45,739 bases of DNA from assembly GCA_001918745.1 (NCBI GenBank), contig MNGN01000001.1:1-45739 (forward strand), written 5' to 3'. Below the pieces are notes generated by a model. The model saw only the letters and a list, made by a program, of their open reading frames with translations, was not told the DNA's origin and did not search any database. The first letter of the stretch is position 1, and every line of letters starts with the position of its first letter. This document shows positions 30,642-39,822 of this stretch, in pieces. The translations under genes were made by a program, and so were the position numbers. The stretch comes from Crenarchaeota archaeon 13_1_40CM_3_52_17 (lineage in GTDB: Archaea > Thermoproteota > Bathyarchaeia > 40CM-2-53-6).

Positions 30642-32234
30642 GTGGCTCAACAAGTTCTTCCTGCAACTCCGCAGATCCTCCTGAAAAATCGAGGACGACT
30701 AGTTGGGAAGGACGCTTGGAGGCAGAACCTGAATCTCGCGTCATTAGCCGCGTTCAAGATCGGTAGCAGCCTTGGACCTAAGGGCGCATACAAACTTGTG
30801 ACGTACCATAAGGGTCCTGAAACGGTGATGAAGGTCACCAAGGACCCTATCGATGTTGTCGACGAGCTGGGCATCGAGTACCCGGCGATAATGACCCTCG
30901 CGGAAGCGGCGAAGATACAACGCCAGCATACCGGCGACGGAATCTCCACTCTACTCGTTCTAGTCTCAGCACTCCTAACAGAGGCCGATAAACTGATCGA
31001 GGCGGGCTTCCACGCCAACACAATCCTTGATGGCTATCTGAAAGCAACCGAAGAATCGATAGCGATCATCAACGAGATCGCCAAGAACGTTGGGAAAGAC
31101 CTTGACGAGCATCTCTTGGAGGTTATCGATTGCGGAAGAGAACTCCTCAGCGGAAGATTACGAAGAGATCTATCTGAGGCCATTAGCCGCATAACCGAAG
31201 ATGGAACGATCGACATCAGCAGAATACGGATTGTAACAAAGCCCGGAGCTCAGACGAACGATTCCGAACTGGTGCGGGGGGTCGTCATCAAGAAAGGCAA
31301 GGCCCATCCAAGCATGTCAGACTGGATCGACGCGCCCAAAATCGCGTTCCTAACTAAGCTGGAGATCAAACGCCTAGAGCTGAAGTCGAAAGACGAAGGT
31401 CCGTTCTCGGTCAAGTTGAACATCACAAGCCACGGGCAGATTCAGCTGTTCAAATCGGAAGAGAACCGACTGAGGACTCTCCTCGTCGAAAAGGTGAGGA
31501 TGGCTGGGGCCAGTGTCTTGATCTGCCGATCCAAGATGGACGATAGACTCTCCGACCAACTTAGTAGACAAGGAATCTTCGCCCTGCAGATGGTAGACTA
31601 CCAGGATTTCGAAGCCGCCGCAAAAGCAACAGGCGGTGCCATTGTCAGTGACGCTGACCAGCTTGAGAAAGAGGACTTGGGGATCGCGAGGAAGCTCGAA
31701 GTTGACAAGATCAAACCCAACGACATCGTGATTCTTCATTGCGACGGAGGGTCCACGCTCTTGCTTCGTGGCAGTAGTCCCGAGCTTGTTCAGGAGCAGG
31801 AAAAGACCGTGAAGAGAGCGCTTCTCATCTTGAAACATTCGCGTTCGAACCCCAAAGTGGTTCCTGGTGGAGGAGCGATCCTCGTAGAGTTGGCCTCACA
31901 GCTCAGAAGATTTGCATTAACGTTTGAGGGAAGGGACCAATTCGTAATTGGTTCGTTCGCGGACGCGCTAGAAAAAATCCCAGAGTGCCTCTCAGCCAAC
32001 TGCGGGTTCGATCCCATTGATATGATGATCCAGCTCCGCAATCATCACTCAAACGGAATGCAGGCAATGGGTGTGGGAGAGAACGGATGCATTGACATGT
32101 TCGAAGCGAACGTGATCGAGCTTGCCTCAGTAAACAGGGCCAACATTCACCGGGCCTTCGAGCTGGTCTCGTTGTTGTTGAGAATCGATGACTGTTTCTA
32201 CGTGAAGGATATTCCAAAGTTCCATAAACAGTAG
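30642..32234 (+). CDS. divergent group II chaperonin (thermosome/TCP-1 family)
   Basis: This 530-residue protein aligns along its length with thermosome subunits: LGPKGAYKLVTYHKGPE, TGDGISTLLVLVSALL, VVPGGGAILVELASQLR, SFADALEKIPECLSANCGFD and the end RIDDCFYVKD. Canonical ATPase motifs are degraded. GDGTT is GDGIS, NDGAT is KDPID, and the catalytic Asp of the (H/T)DA motif preceding the GGGA loop is Arg (KTVKRAL). It probably assembles like a chaperonin but hydrolyses ATP poorly, or acts with a canonical partner. The start here is GTG 30642. Confidence 0.88.
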   Translation: MAQQVLPATPQILLKNRGRLVGKDAWRQNLNLASLAAFKIGSSLGPKGAYKLVTYHKGPETVMKVTKDPIDVVDELGIEYPAIMTLAEAAKIQRQHTGDGISTLLVLVSALLTEADKLIEAGFHANTILDGYLKATEESIAIINEIAKNVGKDLDEHLLEVIDCGRELLSGRLRRDLSEAISRITEDGTIDISRIRIVTKPGAQTNDSELVRGVVIKKGKAHPSMSDWIDAPKIAFLTKLEIKRLELKSKDEGPFSVKLNITSHGQIQLFKSEENRLRTLLVEKVRMAGASVLICRSKMDDRLSDQLSRQGIFALQMVDYQDFEAAAKATGGAIVSDADQLEKEDLGIARKLEVDKIKPNDIVILHCDGGSTLLLRGSSPELVQEQEKTVKRALLILKHSRSNPKVVPGGGAILVELASQLRRFALTFEGRDQFVIGSFADALEKIPECLSANCGFDPIDMMIQLRNHHSNGMQAMGVGENGCIDMFEANVIELASVNRANIHRAFELVSLLLRIDDCFYVKDIPKFHKQ

Positions 32235-32325
32235 TCCATACGGTCCCGACCAGGTCTCGCTACGTATGCTCAGTTGAAGGGCTCGGGGTGAAGCCTTATG
32301 TCGAACTACAAGTCCTGTTATTTGA

Positions 32326-32478
32326 TTCAGGGAGATTGTTCGGACGGCAGAATACCACCACTATGCCTGCCCAAATTGCGACTACGAAATCGACAGTTGT
32401 CAGTGCGCGTGCCCTTACTGCGCCGAGAATGAAATCTGTGACTGCGCAATTGGATACAGTAAGGCAACGGGAGGCTAA
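32326..32478 (+). CDS. 8-cysteine ORF without a canonical start
   Basis: The frame encodes ACPNCDYEIDSCQCACPYC followed by AENEICDCAIGYSKATGG and TAA, with eight cysteines as CxxC, CxCxCxxC and CxC clusters. This is strongly non-random for a chance frame. No ATG, GTG or TTG exists between the upstream stop (32323) and the Cys region; ATT at 32335 follows AGGGAG directly. The gene may use ATT, be frameshifted, or be reached from another frame (ATG 32299). It ends 5 bp before the 2-oxoacid oxidoreductase alpha gene. Confidence 0.45.
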   Translation, partial: FREIVRTAEYHHYACPNCDYEIDSCQCACPYCAENEICDCAIGYSKATGG

Positions 32479-32483
32479 CAATC

Positions 32484-34454
32484 ATGAGCCGTACTTCCGT
32501 TAAGGTCAACGATCTGTCTTGGATGACAGGCGGTCCGCAGGGCAGTGGAGTAGATTCATCTGCGAACATTTTCGCGGGAGCATGCGTTCTGGGTGGGCTC
32601 TGGACCTTCGGGCTCCGAGAATACTACTCCAGCATAAAAGGGCCTCACAGCTATTTCGAAGTCAGGGTAAACAGCGACAAGATTAGGTCCCACGTAAACA
32701 ACGTGGACGTCCTAGCGACGTTCGATGCCGAAACACTCATCCGCCATGCTGAGGAGGTTGCCCCGGGGGGCGGAATACTCTACGATCCCACATTTACAAA
32801 TATCGAGATCGACAAGATCGATTCGATAGAGACCCCTGTCGTTCTAAGAATCAAGGCTAGACTCGCGAAGCAAGGTCTGCCTGGAAACATTACTGGTATC
32901 CTGGAAGAAGCGAAAAGAAGAGGCGTCAACCTGTTCCCAATTCAATACAATGAGATTATCGCGAAGACCGCGGCCCAGATTGGAGAGCACCAGCTGAGCA
33001 AACTCTCAAGAATCGTCAACGTGCTCTCAGTCGCAGCCTCACTCGCAATCCTAGGTTTCGACGAGACCTATCTCAACCAGTCTATTGAGAGAGCGTTCGC
33101 GAGCAAGAAGAAGGTCGTTGACATGAACGAGATAGGCGCAAAGCTCGCCTACGACTCGGCCAAGACGCAACTGAAACAACCATTTCGATTCCAGCTCCAC
33201 CCTATTCAGAGCCAACCGAGACTATTGCTAATGGGTGTTGAAGCAATTGCACTTGGAAAGCTGGTGGGCGGTTGCAGGGTCCAGACCTATTACCCGATAA
33301 CCCCTGCTGCTGACGAGAGCGAGTTCCTAGAGTCTCACGGAAACTTCGACATCTCGGCGGGAAACAACCCGGGCCAAAAAGGCTCGATTCTAGTTACACA
33401 GACAGAGGATGAGATCGCGGCCATAACAATGGCAACGGGAGCCGCGTTGACAGGAGCGAGAGCCGCAACGTCCACCTCGGGCCCAGGGTTTTCTTTGATG
33501 GTCGAGGGATTGGGATGGGCGGGAATGAACGAGGTTCCGCTCGTTATAACCCACTACCAGAGGGGTGGCCCGGCAACGGGACAACCAACGAGGCACGAGC
33601 AGGGAGATCTGAAGTTCATTCTCAGCGCCGCTCACGGGGAGTTTCCGAGAATCGTGTTATGCTCAGGGGACATGGAAGAGAGCTTCTATGACGCGATCAG
33701 GATTTTCAACTATGCAGAACGATTTCAGATGCCCAGCATCCATCTGATCGACAAGGGATTAGCGAACAACAGCATGACCATCTCTCCACCAAATGGCGAT
33801 CTTGTTCCAATTCAAAGGGGAAAACTGATCCAAGGAGATCATCATGGAAACGGTGACGGGGAGCCGTACCGGCGATTTGCTTTCACTGAGGATGGGGTCT
33901 CGCCGCGGGCGGTTCTTGGAATGCCCGGCTATCGCTTCTGGAACACTGGAGACGAACATGACGAGATGGGACACATTGAGGAAGACCCGGACAACAGGGT
34001 GAAAATGATGACGAAGAGGATGACAAAGCTGGAAACGGCCGCGAAGGAGATTCCTGAAGAGGAAAAAGTGAACTTCTTCCGTTCGACCAAGAAACCAGCC
34101 GACGTTACAATCGTAAGCTGGGGTTCCCCGAAGGGACCAATAATAGACGCGATGAAACTACTGGAGAGGGACGGGATTGGAGTAGAATTTCTACAGATAA
34201 GACTCGTGAGTCCCTTCCCGACTGATGCTGTGAAGCAAAAACTGGCGGGAGCCAAACTAATCGTGGACATTGAACAGAACTATTCAGGCCAGATGGCCGC
34301 TGTTATAGCAGAAAAGACCATGATAGATGTCAAGAACAAGATTGTCAAATTCAACGGAAGACCGATGTCACAGGACGAGATCTATCAATCGGTCAAGCAA
34401 GTCGTGTCAAACCCGGAACAAAACAGGAGAGTGGTGCTGACCCATGGCGCTTAA
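32484..34454 (+). CDS. korA: 2-oxoacid:ferredoxin oxidoreductase, fused gamma-alpha subunit
   Basis: In this 656-residue protein the gamma domain comes first ([20 protein letters not shown], residues 10-190). The alpha pyrimidine-binding part follows ([20 protein letters not shown], then [20 protein letters not shown] and [20 protein letters not shown]). A C-terminal domain contains [17 protein letters not shown]. The enzyme decarboxylates 2-oxoacids to acyl-CoA while reducing ferredoxin. The substrate (2-oxoglutarate, pyruvate or branched-chain) is not certain, so the kor symbol is tentative. Its last 11 bases overlap the beta-subunit start, showing translational coupling. Confidence 0.85.
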   Translation: MSRTSVKVNDLSWMTGGPQGSGVDSSANIFAGACVLGGLWTFGLREYYSSIKGPHSYFEVRVNSDKIRSHVNNVDVLATFDAETLIRHAEEVAPGGGILYDPTFTNIEIDKIDSIETPVVLRIKARLAKQGLPGNITGILEEAKRRGVNLFPIQYNEIIAKTAAQIGEHQLSKLSRIVNVLSVAASLAILGFDETYLNQSIERAFASKKKVVDMNEIGAKLAYDSAKTQLKQPFRFQLHPIQSQPRLLLMGVEAIALGKLVGGCRVQTYYPITPAADESEFLESHGNFDISAGNNPGQKGSILVTQTEDEIAAITMATGAALTGARAATSTSGPGFSLMVEGLGWAGMNEVPLVITHYQRGGPATGQPTRHEQGDLKFILSAAHGEFPRIVLCSGDMEESFYDAIRIFNYAERFQMPSIHLIDKGLANNSMTISPPNGDLVPIQRGKLIQGDHHGNGDGEPYRRFAFTEDGVSPRAVLGMPGYRFWNTGDEHDEMGHIEEDPDNRVKMMTKRMTKLETAAKEIPEEEKVNFFRSTKKPADVTIVSWGSPKGPIIDAMKLLERDGIGVEFLQIRLVSPFPTDAVKQKLAGAKLIVDIEQNYSGQMAAVIAEKTMIDVKNKIVKFNGRPMSQDEIYQSVKQVVSNPEQNRRVVLTHGA

Positions 34455-36534
34455 GCTCACCGATCTGAAGACCGACGTCCACAACGACTGGTGTCCAGGA
34501 TGCTTAACAGGAGATACGCTGGTGTTTTCGAACCCAGCAGTCAAAGCAATCCGAGATGTCCGACCAGGTGAGCGGGTCCTCACCGCTGCGGGAGAGTATA
34601 GACAGGTTGTTGCAAGAATTCAGCATCGCTACAGTGGTCCGATGTATCGTGTTCGAGCCAAGTGTTTTGGAGAAATCAGAGCGACGCCGGAGCATCCTTT
34701 TGTTGCTGTCAGGAGAACATCAGGCAGGCACTACCACAATAGTGGTTTTGTGGAAGAACGAGTGCAGGCATCAGAGCTCAGAGTGGGAGACTACCTCGTC
34801 TTCCCAGTGATGCAGAAGGTCGAAGACGTCAGAACATTTCCATTCAATTACCAGAAGAAAGCTAAGGACACTCGAGGTAGACTACCGCCTTCAATAGTGT
34901 ACATGGATGCTGATCTCCTGCGATTGGCAGGCTATTACATCGCAGAAGGTTCTGCACACGGGAGGTCATTGATTTTCAGTTTCAGCCAAGCGGAAACATA
35001 CCTCATCGAGGATACGAAGGCGTCGATGGAGAGAATATTCCGACTGAGCGGCACGATCGCGGAATCCAGAAGAAACGGGGTCGATGTTGTCTTCAATTCT
35101 TCATACCTTGCGAAAGCATTTGAGGCGTTATTCGGAGGCAGATCTTGGAAAAAGCACATCCCGCACGAACTCATGTTGCTACCGCCATCAAAGCAAGTAC
35201 AGCTCATCAAGGGCTTGTGGAGAGGTGATGGAGACTTCAGAGATGCAAAGGCTAGATACAGCACAACCTCTGTCGTGCTTGCTGAACAAGTGAAGCTTCT
35301 ACTTCTGCGTCAAGGCATCGTTCCGATCGCCCATGTCGAACCAGCACACGAAAATCACAAGACTGCCTACAGACTGTATGTCAGTTACTGGAGGGATTAC
35401 AACAAGCTGGCTGAAATTGTGGGAGTGCCAGACCGCAAAAACATGAACAGGGACAAGCGTTCCTCCATAATTAGAAACAGCAGATTATATCTTCCGGTCG
35501 CTCAAATCGAAACCTTTCCCTTTGAAGGGAATGTCTACGACCTTACCATCAACGACCCCGCCCACACTTTCGTAACAAGCGTCACAGCCTCGGGGAACTG
35601 TGGAGACTTTGGTATCGAGGCGTCACTGAAGATGGCGCTGACCGAGATGCCGGTTGACATCAACAAGGTTGCATTGTTCTCCGGAATCGGTTGCTCTAGC
35701 AAACTTGTCCACTTCACCAACGCTTTTGGAATTCACACTCTACATGGTAGGGTATTGGGTTACGCGCAAGGCGCCAAGCTCGCGAATCCGGATCTAGAAG
35801 TGATTGCGGTCGGAGGAGACGGTGACGGACTGGGAATAGGAGTAGGCCATTTCGTGCACGCGGGAAGGCGGAACATAGACATGGCTTACATTATCCACGA
35901 CAACGGCGTCTATGGCTTGACCAAAGGGCAAGCTGCGCCTACGCTGCATCTGGGAATGCAGACGAAATCGCTTCCCGAACCGAACATCAATTCTAATATC
36001 AATCCGATAATGCTCGCGCTAGCATCAGGCTTCACCTTCATCGCTCGAAGCTACGCGTACAACACTAGACATCTCAAGGAGATGATCAAGAAAGCCGTCG
36101 CCCACAAAGGCTTCGCCCTAATAGACGCGCTCCAACCATGTCCAACATACAATGACATCAACACGAAGGAATGGTATGGTGGCGAGGATCGAATTGACCC
36201 GGCGACCAAGAGACCGATGCCACGAACATATGATCTGGAAAGCACCGGGTACAATGGAAGAGTAACCGCAGATATGAGCGAAGAGGACGTGGGCAAGAAC
36301 CTTCTCCATGTCATAGAGAAATCGAGAGAATGGGGAGACAAGATTCCAATAGGCGTCTTCTACCAGAATGAGATCGTGCCAATCTACGAGGAACGGATAA
36401 GCGAACGAAGCCCGAGTTACTTGAAAGAGCCACCTGCAAAACAGCAGCTCGCCAAGAACGACGGAAAGTCGGTTGTAAACCTGACCAACTTGTCAAAGGG
36501 ATTACTGTTCGAGAAGTTGGTTCTCGCACAGTAA
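34444..36534 (+). CDS. korB: 2-oxoacid:ferredoxin oxidoreductase beta subunit, interrupted by an intein
   Basis: The 696-residue frame consists of extein residues 1-19 (ending NDWCPG), an intein (residues 20-385) and extein 386-696 beginning [14 protein letters not shown]. Joined, the exteins give the WCPGCGDFG cluster typical of beta subunits, where Cys residues bind an Fe-S cluster. The thiamine-diphosphate motif is [20 protein letters not shown] followed by [10 protein letters not shown]. Without splicing the CPGC site is destroyed, so activity depends on intein removal. It overlaps the alpha gene by 11 bp. Confidence 0.9.
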   Translation: MALKLTDLKTDVHNDWCPGCLTGDTLVFSNPAVKAIRDVRPGERVLTAAGEYRQVVARIQHRYSGPMYRVRAKCFGEIRATPEHPFVAVRRTSGRHYHNSGFVEERVQASELRVGDYLVFPVMQKVEDVRTFPFNYQKKAKDTRGRLPPSIVYMDADLLRLAGYYIAEGSAHGRSLIFSFSQAETYLIEDTKASMERIFRLSGTIAESRRNGVDVVFNSSYLAKAFEALFGGRSWKKHIPHELMLLPPSKQVQLIKGLWRGDGDFRDAKARYSTTSVVLAEQVKLLLLRQGIVPIAHVEPAHENHKTAYRLYVSYWRDYNKLAEIVGVPDRKNMNRDKRSSIIRNSRLYLPVAQIETFPFEGNVYDLTINDPAHTFVTSVTASGNCGDFGIEASLKMALTEMPVDINKVALFSGIGCSSKLVHFTNAFGIHTLHGRVLGYAQGAKLANPDLEVIAVGGDGDGLGIGVGHFVHAGRRNIDMAYIIHDNGVYGLTKGQAAPTLHLGMQTKSLPEPNINSNINPIMLALASGFTFIARSYAYNTRHLKEMIKKAVAHKGFALIDALQPCPTYNDINTKEWYGGEDRIDPATKRPMPRTYDLESTGYNGRVTADMSEEDVGKNLLHVIEKSREWGDKIPIGVFYQNEIVPIYEERISERSPSYLKEPPAKQQLAKNDGKSVVNLTNLSKGLLFEKLVLAQ
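34501..35598 (+). mobile_element. intein with LAGLIDADG homing endonuclease
   Basis: The 366-residue element starts CLTGDTLV (block A, nucleophile Cys) and has block B ATPEHPFV (TxxH). DOD endonuclease motifs are LAGYYIAEG (block C) and [12 protein letters not shown] (block E), each with its acidic residue. It ends [22 protein letters not shown] before extein Cys+1. The terminal Asn and +1 Cys are present. The penultimate residue is Gly instead of the usual His, a known but uncommon variation. Full splicing and homing blocks suggest a recently active element. Confidence 0.92.
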
Positions 36535-36584
36535 CTGGTTCACTAGCGCTGCATCGTTTTTCCCAAAAGGTCTCGTTGTCGGGC

Positions 36585-37148
36585 TCAGCGAATCAGTGGG
36601 GACCTTACCCGCTCCCCTAGACGCCTGACGACTGCTGTCCCAAAGAGCGCTCCCAAGGCTCCCACGAGAGTGTCACCGACAAGCGCAGTAACCCAGATGA
36701 GTACGAGGGTTGAAACTCCGAAGCCATGGAAAAATCCAAACGCCTGAAGCATGGCTAGACCGAAGACGGCCATTGCAAGATTGCCCAGAGCGCCGGCCAC
36801 AGCGAAGCGCTTCCTCGATAAGTCGTCGAAGAGATGATCCCCCGCGCGTAAGGTTAGGTCGAAGACTATCCCGTTAGGAATCAGGGCGAGAGTGACTGCC
36901 AATGGGGCTCCTGGTGTTGTAACAAGGATGAGACCGGTAACCGTCCCTAGAATTGTCGCGCTCCAGGGTTTGCGAGTCAGGGAAACCAGTATCGTAAAAA
37001 CCGCGGATATCAGAAAGAAGAGGTCCACCTCTCTGATTGTATGTCCGAGCGTCACACCGGAGACGTAACTGTAACCGAGATACAAGGCGGACATGCCTGC
37101 TACTAGGGCTAGGTCCCGACTAGTGAAAGAGCTGCTCTTCTTGTCCAT
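36585..37148 (-). CDS. polytopic membrane protein, ECF-transporter S-component-like
   Basis: This 187-residue protein has about six membrane helices. The opening FTSRDLALVAGMSALYLGYSYVSG matches the N-terminal pattern of ECF S-components, which capture vitamins or their precursors. The Gly/Leu-rich helices and the C-terminal VLIWVTALVGDTLVGALGAL also fit. The substrate cannot be told, and no ECF ATPase or T-subunit is nearby. It starts at ATG 37148. Confidence 0.6.
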   Translation of the reverse strand: MDKKSSSFTSRDLALVAGMSALYLGYSYVSGVTLGHTIREVDLFFLISAVFTILVSLTRKPWSATILGTVTGLILVTTPGAPLAVTLALIPNGIVFDLTLRAGDHLFDDLSRKRFAVAGALGNLAMAVFGLAMLQAFGFFHGFGVSTLVLIWVTALVGDTLVGALGALFGTAVVRRLGERVRSPLIR

Positions 37149-37276
37149 TCTCTTGTCGCCTCTTGGGAATCCGGTAGGGGTTTGGGCTTACCGTGAAGTA
37201 TGAAGGGTACTAGTCAATACTGTAGAGGACGAAAACGAGGGTCCAGCTCGCAAGTATTGCTTTTGTCATTAGAAAC

Positions 37277-37732
37277 CTACTTGTGGCCGGTCATCCACTT
37301 CTTCTCTTCTTTATTGGGAGTCAGTTGGCATCCGGACGACCAGAGGAATGTTCTAGCGGTTGAGGGGCCGACATGCTGGAATCTATCCTGCACGTTCGTC
37401 TGCAATCGCTCTTCGTCTTTGCCGTAGGAGTCGATGTACCTTTTGACTGAGCCGAACTCTTTCTGCAGTCTCAGGAATTCGCCTGCGTTATGGATGGTCG
37501 CTTTGATCTTCTTCTCATTACGGACGATTCCGGTGTTACCCATCAACACCTTCACATCCTTCGCATTGAACTTCGCGACTTTTGGAAGGGAGAATTGAGC
37601 GAAAGCCTTCTGGAAATCGGGCCACTTATTCTCGACTACACTCCAGTTAAGTCCCGCAGTGAAAACCGACTTGGTTAATCGCTCAAAGTACTCAGCGTCA
37701 TCTTTCGGTGGTTTCATACTCCTCGGAGACAT
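37277..37732 (-). CDS. DNA-3-methyladenine glycosylase I (Tag-like)
   Basis: This 151-residue HhH-fold glycosylase related to Tag shows YFERLTKSVFTAGLNWSVVE, KVLMGNTGIVRNEKKIKATI and AGEFLRLQKEFGSVKRYI, all family-typical. The C-terminal part (FQHVGPSTARTFLWSSGCQ) retains the Gly-containing hairpin but is shorter than bacterial Tag. The N-terminal zinc-binding Cys of bacterial Tag is not visible. It would remove alkylated adenine from DNA, overlapping in role with the AlkA-type enzyme at 16060. Confidence 0.75.
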   Translation of the reverse strand: MSPRSMKPPKDDAEYFERLTKSVFTAGLNWSVVENKWPDFQKAFAQFSLPKVAKFNAKDVKVLMGNTGIVRNEKKIKATIHNAGEFLRLQKEFGSVKRYIDSYGKDEERLQTNVQDRFQHVGPSTARTFLWSSGCQLTPNKEEKKWMTGHK

Positions 37733-37796
37733 GATGCGAACAGCGTGGGATTCGCGGATATTTATGCGCCCCGCTTTTCTAGGTCAAGTCGGGCTT

Positions 37797-37851
37797 ACTT
37801 GATACGCTTGGAACAACCTACTTGGTAGCCCTCTACTACCAGGTTTATAAT
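37797..37851 (+). promoter_or_regulatory. regulated promoter of the winged-helix gene (operator plus TATA)
   Basis: ACTTGATACGCTTG (37797-37810) and ACAACCTACTTGGTAG (37813-37828) recur exactly as before the DoxX operon. They are followed by inverted repeat GGTAG/CTACC (37824-37828 and 37836-37840) and TATA box TTTATAAT (37844-37851), 29 bp before the ATG at 37876. Outside these blocks the two promoters differ. Confidence 0.7.
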
Positions 37852-37875
37852 CAGGCCAAACGGCTAGGGCCGTAG

Positions 37876-38514
37876 ATGGTCACCACGGAAGAGAACCTTG
37901 GCCGATTCTCAGAGCTTGAGCAGTCTGAAGACATCGACCTCACACCGAGGGACAGCAATATTCTTCACGCAATCCAGGAGGAAGGCTTGACAGTCTTCGC
38001 CTTCGACGGACTGAAGCGTTTACTCGGGGTCCACCAGGAAATGTTATCCCGAGTTCTCGACAGACTAGAAGATGAAGGCCTCTTAGAGAAGGTTTCCGAC
38101 GGGTATCGACTGACGAACAGGGGTAGCCAACAAGTCGCTCGACCTCTAAGTTCAACTCAACCTCGCATCCCAATCGTCCAATCCCTTCTGCCACATGATA
38201 TTGATGTGCAGAGGATAATCGCCGGCCTCAAGGGTCGTTGGTTCGGAAGTCTCCGCTGGCTAGGCTATTCGCAGACCGATGAGGGCATGGTTCTAAAATG
38301 GATCATGGTGGAAGACAGCATCCAGATAGATGCGAAGTTCTCCGAGAACTATCTCAGTATCGACGCCAAGGTTGGAGAGGAAAAGGACGTCAGTCAAGCA
38401 GTGAAAGCGTCCCACCAGTTAATGGGCCACATTTCGCAACTCTACGGCGGACCCAGACGTGGCAGGAACCTCTTGACACCTGTCGCATTCTTTCCGGACA
38501 TGTCGTTTGCCTAG
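37876..38514 (+). CDS. winged-helix transcriptional regulator
   Basis: The 212-residue protein has an N-terminal winged helix (residues 24-85: DSNILHAIQEEGLTVFAFDG, then LLGVHQEMLSRVLDRLEDEG and YRLTNRG). A C-terminal alpha/beta domain of unknown ligand follows (residues 105-200). Its promoter carries the same operator as the DoxX operon, so it is a good candidate for the factor that binds that operator and regulates itself. The HtrA-like protease gene starts 71 bp downstream. Confidence 0.7.
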   Translation: MVTTEENLGRFSELEQSEDIDLTPRDSNILHAIQEEGLTVFAFDGLKRLLGVHQEMLSRVLDRLEDEGLLEKVSDGYRLTNRGSQQVARPLSSTQPRIPIVQSLLPHDIDVQRIIAGLKGRWFGSLRWLGYSQTDEGMVLKWIMVEDSIQIDAKFSENYLSIDAKVGEEKDVSQAVKASHQLMGHISQLYGGPRRGRNLLTPVAFFPDMSFA

Positions 38515-38585
38515 TTTGTGACCCGGCTTCGGGCTCCTCGGTCAACAAATAGCTCCACTTACTCCTGAGTGGGTAAGGTGAAAAA

Positions 38586-39509
38586 ATGAGTAAACAAACA
38601 AATTCGTCAGCGATACTTGAATCAATCTCCGACGCAGTAGTCGAAGTTACAGAGAGAGTCTCTCGATCCGTTGTCCGGGTAGGAGCCGGAAGATGGAGAG
38701 GGGGAACCGGAACCGTCTGGAGCAAAGACGGACACATAGTCACAAGCAACCACGTCATCGGCGACATGCGCGAAGTCGAAGTAGGCTTCAGCGACGGAAC
38801 CAAACACACAGCGAAAGTGGTGGGACGAGATCCATTCTCGGACATTGCACTATTGAAAATCGACTCGAACAACCTCACACCAGTTGAGCCAGGGAACTCG
38901 GACAACCTCAAAGTAGGACAATTCGTCCTCGCAGTCAGCAACCCCTTCGGCAGACAACCAAGCGCAACATCAGGAATCGTAACAAACCCAGCATACAGCG
39001 TACGCGGATGGTGGGGATCAACAATGGACAAAGTCGTCGTTACAGACGCACGCCTCAACCCAGGATACTCCGGCGGACCACTCGTGGACGCTAGGGGCAG
39101 AATGATCGGAATCAACGCTGCCTATGCTAACAACCGCGGAATCTCAGTACCAGTCAACACCGTCAAGGGCGTCGTCGACAAGCTAATGCACGATGGAAAG
39201 ATCAAGCGCGCATACATGGGCATCACTGCAGACAGCATCAACCTCCCAGACAATCTATCTGAGCAAGCCGGTATCGGCCAGGAAGCCGGGCTAATCGTCT
39301 ACGGCGTAGACCAAGATAGTGCTGCGAAGAAAGCAGGCCTAGCAATAGGCGATGTCATCGTGAAGCTCGACGGGAAACCGGTTGAGAGCCTCATCGACCT
39401 TCGCGGACTACTCGACGACAAAGCCATCGGAAGACACGTCAACATATCAGTGCTACGCGGAGAGAAACTCACGCAGCTGACGATAACACCAACAGAAGCA
39501 GAAGAATAA
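38586..39509 (+). CDS. HtrA/DegP-like serine protease with PDZ domain, cytoplasmic
   Basis: In this 307-residue S1C protease the catalytic His is in TSNHVIGDMREVEVGF, Asp in PFSDIALLKIDS and Ser in LNPGYSGGPLVDARG. A PDZ domain occupies residues 205-303, with GLIVYGVDQDSAAKKAGLAIGDV and RGLLDDK. There is no signal peptide or membrane anchor, so it should work in the cytoplasm, unlike bacterial DegP. It starts at ATG 38586 after GGTGA, and a T6 run follows the stop. Position downstream of the winged-helix gene suggests stress regulation. Confidence 0.9.
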   Translation: MSKQTNSSAILESISDAVVEVTERVSRSVVRVGAGRWRGGTGTVWSKDGHIVTSNHVIGDMREVEVGFSDGTKHTAKVVGRDPFSDIALLKIDSNNLTPVEPGNSDNLKVGQFVLAVSNPFGRQPSATSGIVTNPAYSVRGWWGSTMDKVVVTDARLNPGYSGGPLVDARGRMIGINAAYANNRGISVPVNTVKGVVDKLMHDGKIKRAYMGITADSINLPDNLSEQAGIGQEAGLIVYGVDQDSAAKKAGLAIGDVIVKLDGKPVESLIDLRGLLDDKAIGRHVNISVLRGEKLTQLTITPTEAEE

Positions 39510-39557
39510 ACAAACCCCAAAGAACAGAGACTCTGGCCCAACAGCCAGGGTCAGCCC

Positions 39558-39563
39558 TTTTTT
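39558..39563 (+). terminator. oligo-T terminator after the protease gene
   Basis: A T6 run about 50 bp after the protease stop is preceded by a GC-rich partial inverted repeat (CTGGCCC ... CCAGGG). It is consistent with a transcription terminator. Confidence 0.45.
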
Positions 39564-39822
39564 CTTATCCAACTTTGTGCTGAGGGTGCTGGCTGTAGGA
39601 GCTAGATCCCGCTCTTGCGGGCAAGATGTTCTGTGCAATACCCCCTTCCCTGGTTTTTGGAGAAAATTTCCTATCTGGGATAGATAATCGGCGAGTCTCG
39701 CGATTCAGGGCACAGTCCGGGCTTGGATGAAAAGGCAAAAAGACGGGAAGTCTAGGCCAGTTCCCGAACGATTCTAGGGCCCGTTGTGGAGCGTGTCCCA
39801 CAATCGAAATCAGGGCTTGAAA
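39564..39822. other. non-coding interval
   Basis: About 260 bp between the protease terminator and the stop codon of the convergent surface-protein gene. I see no gene, RNA or clear repeat in it. Confidence 0.4.
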
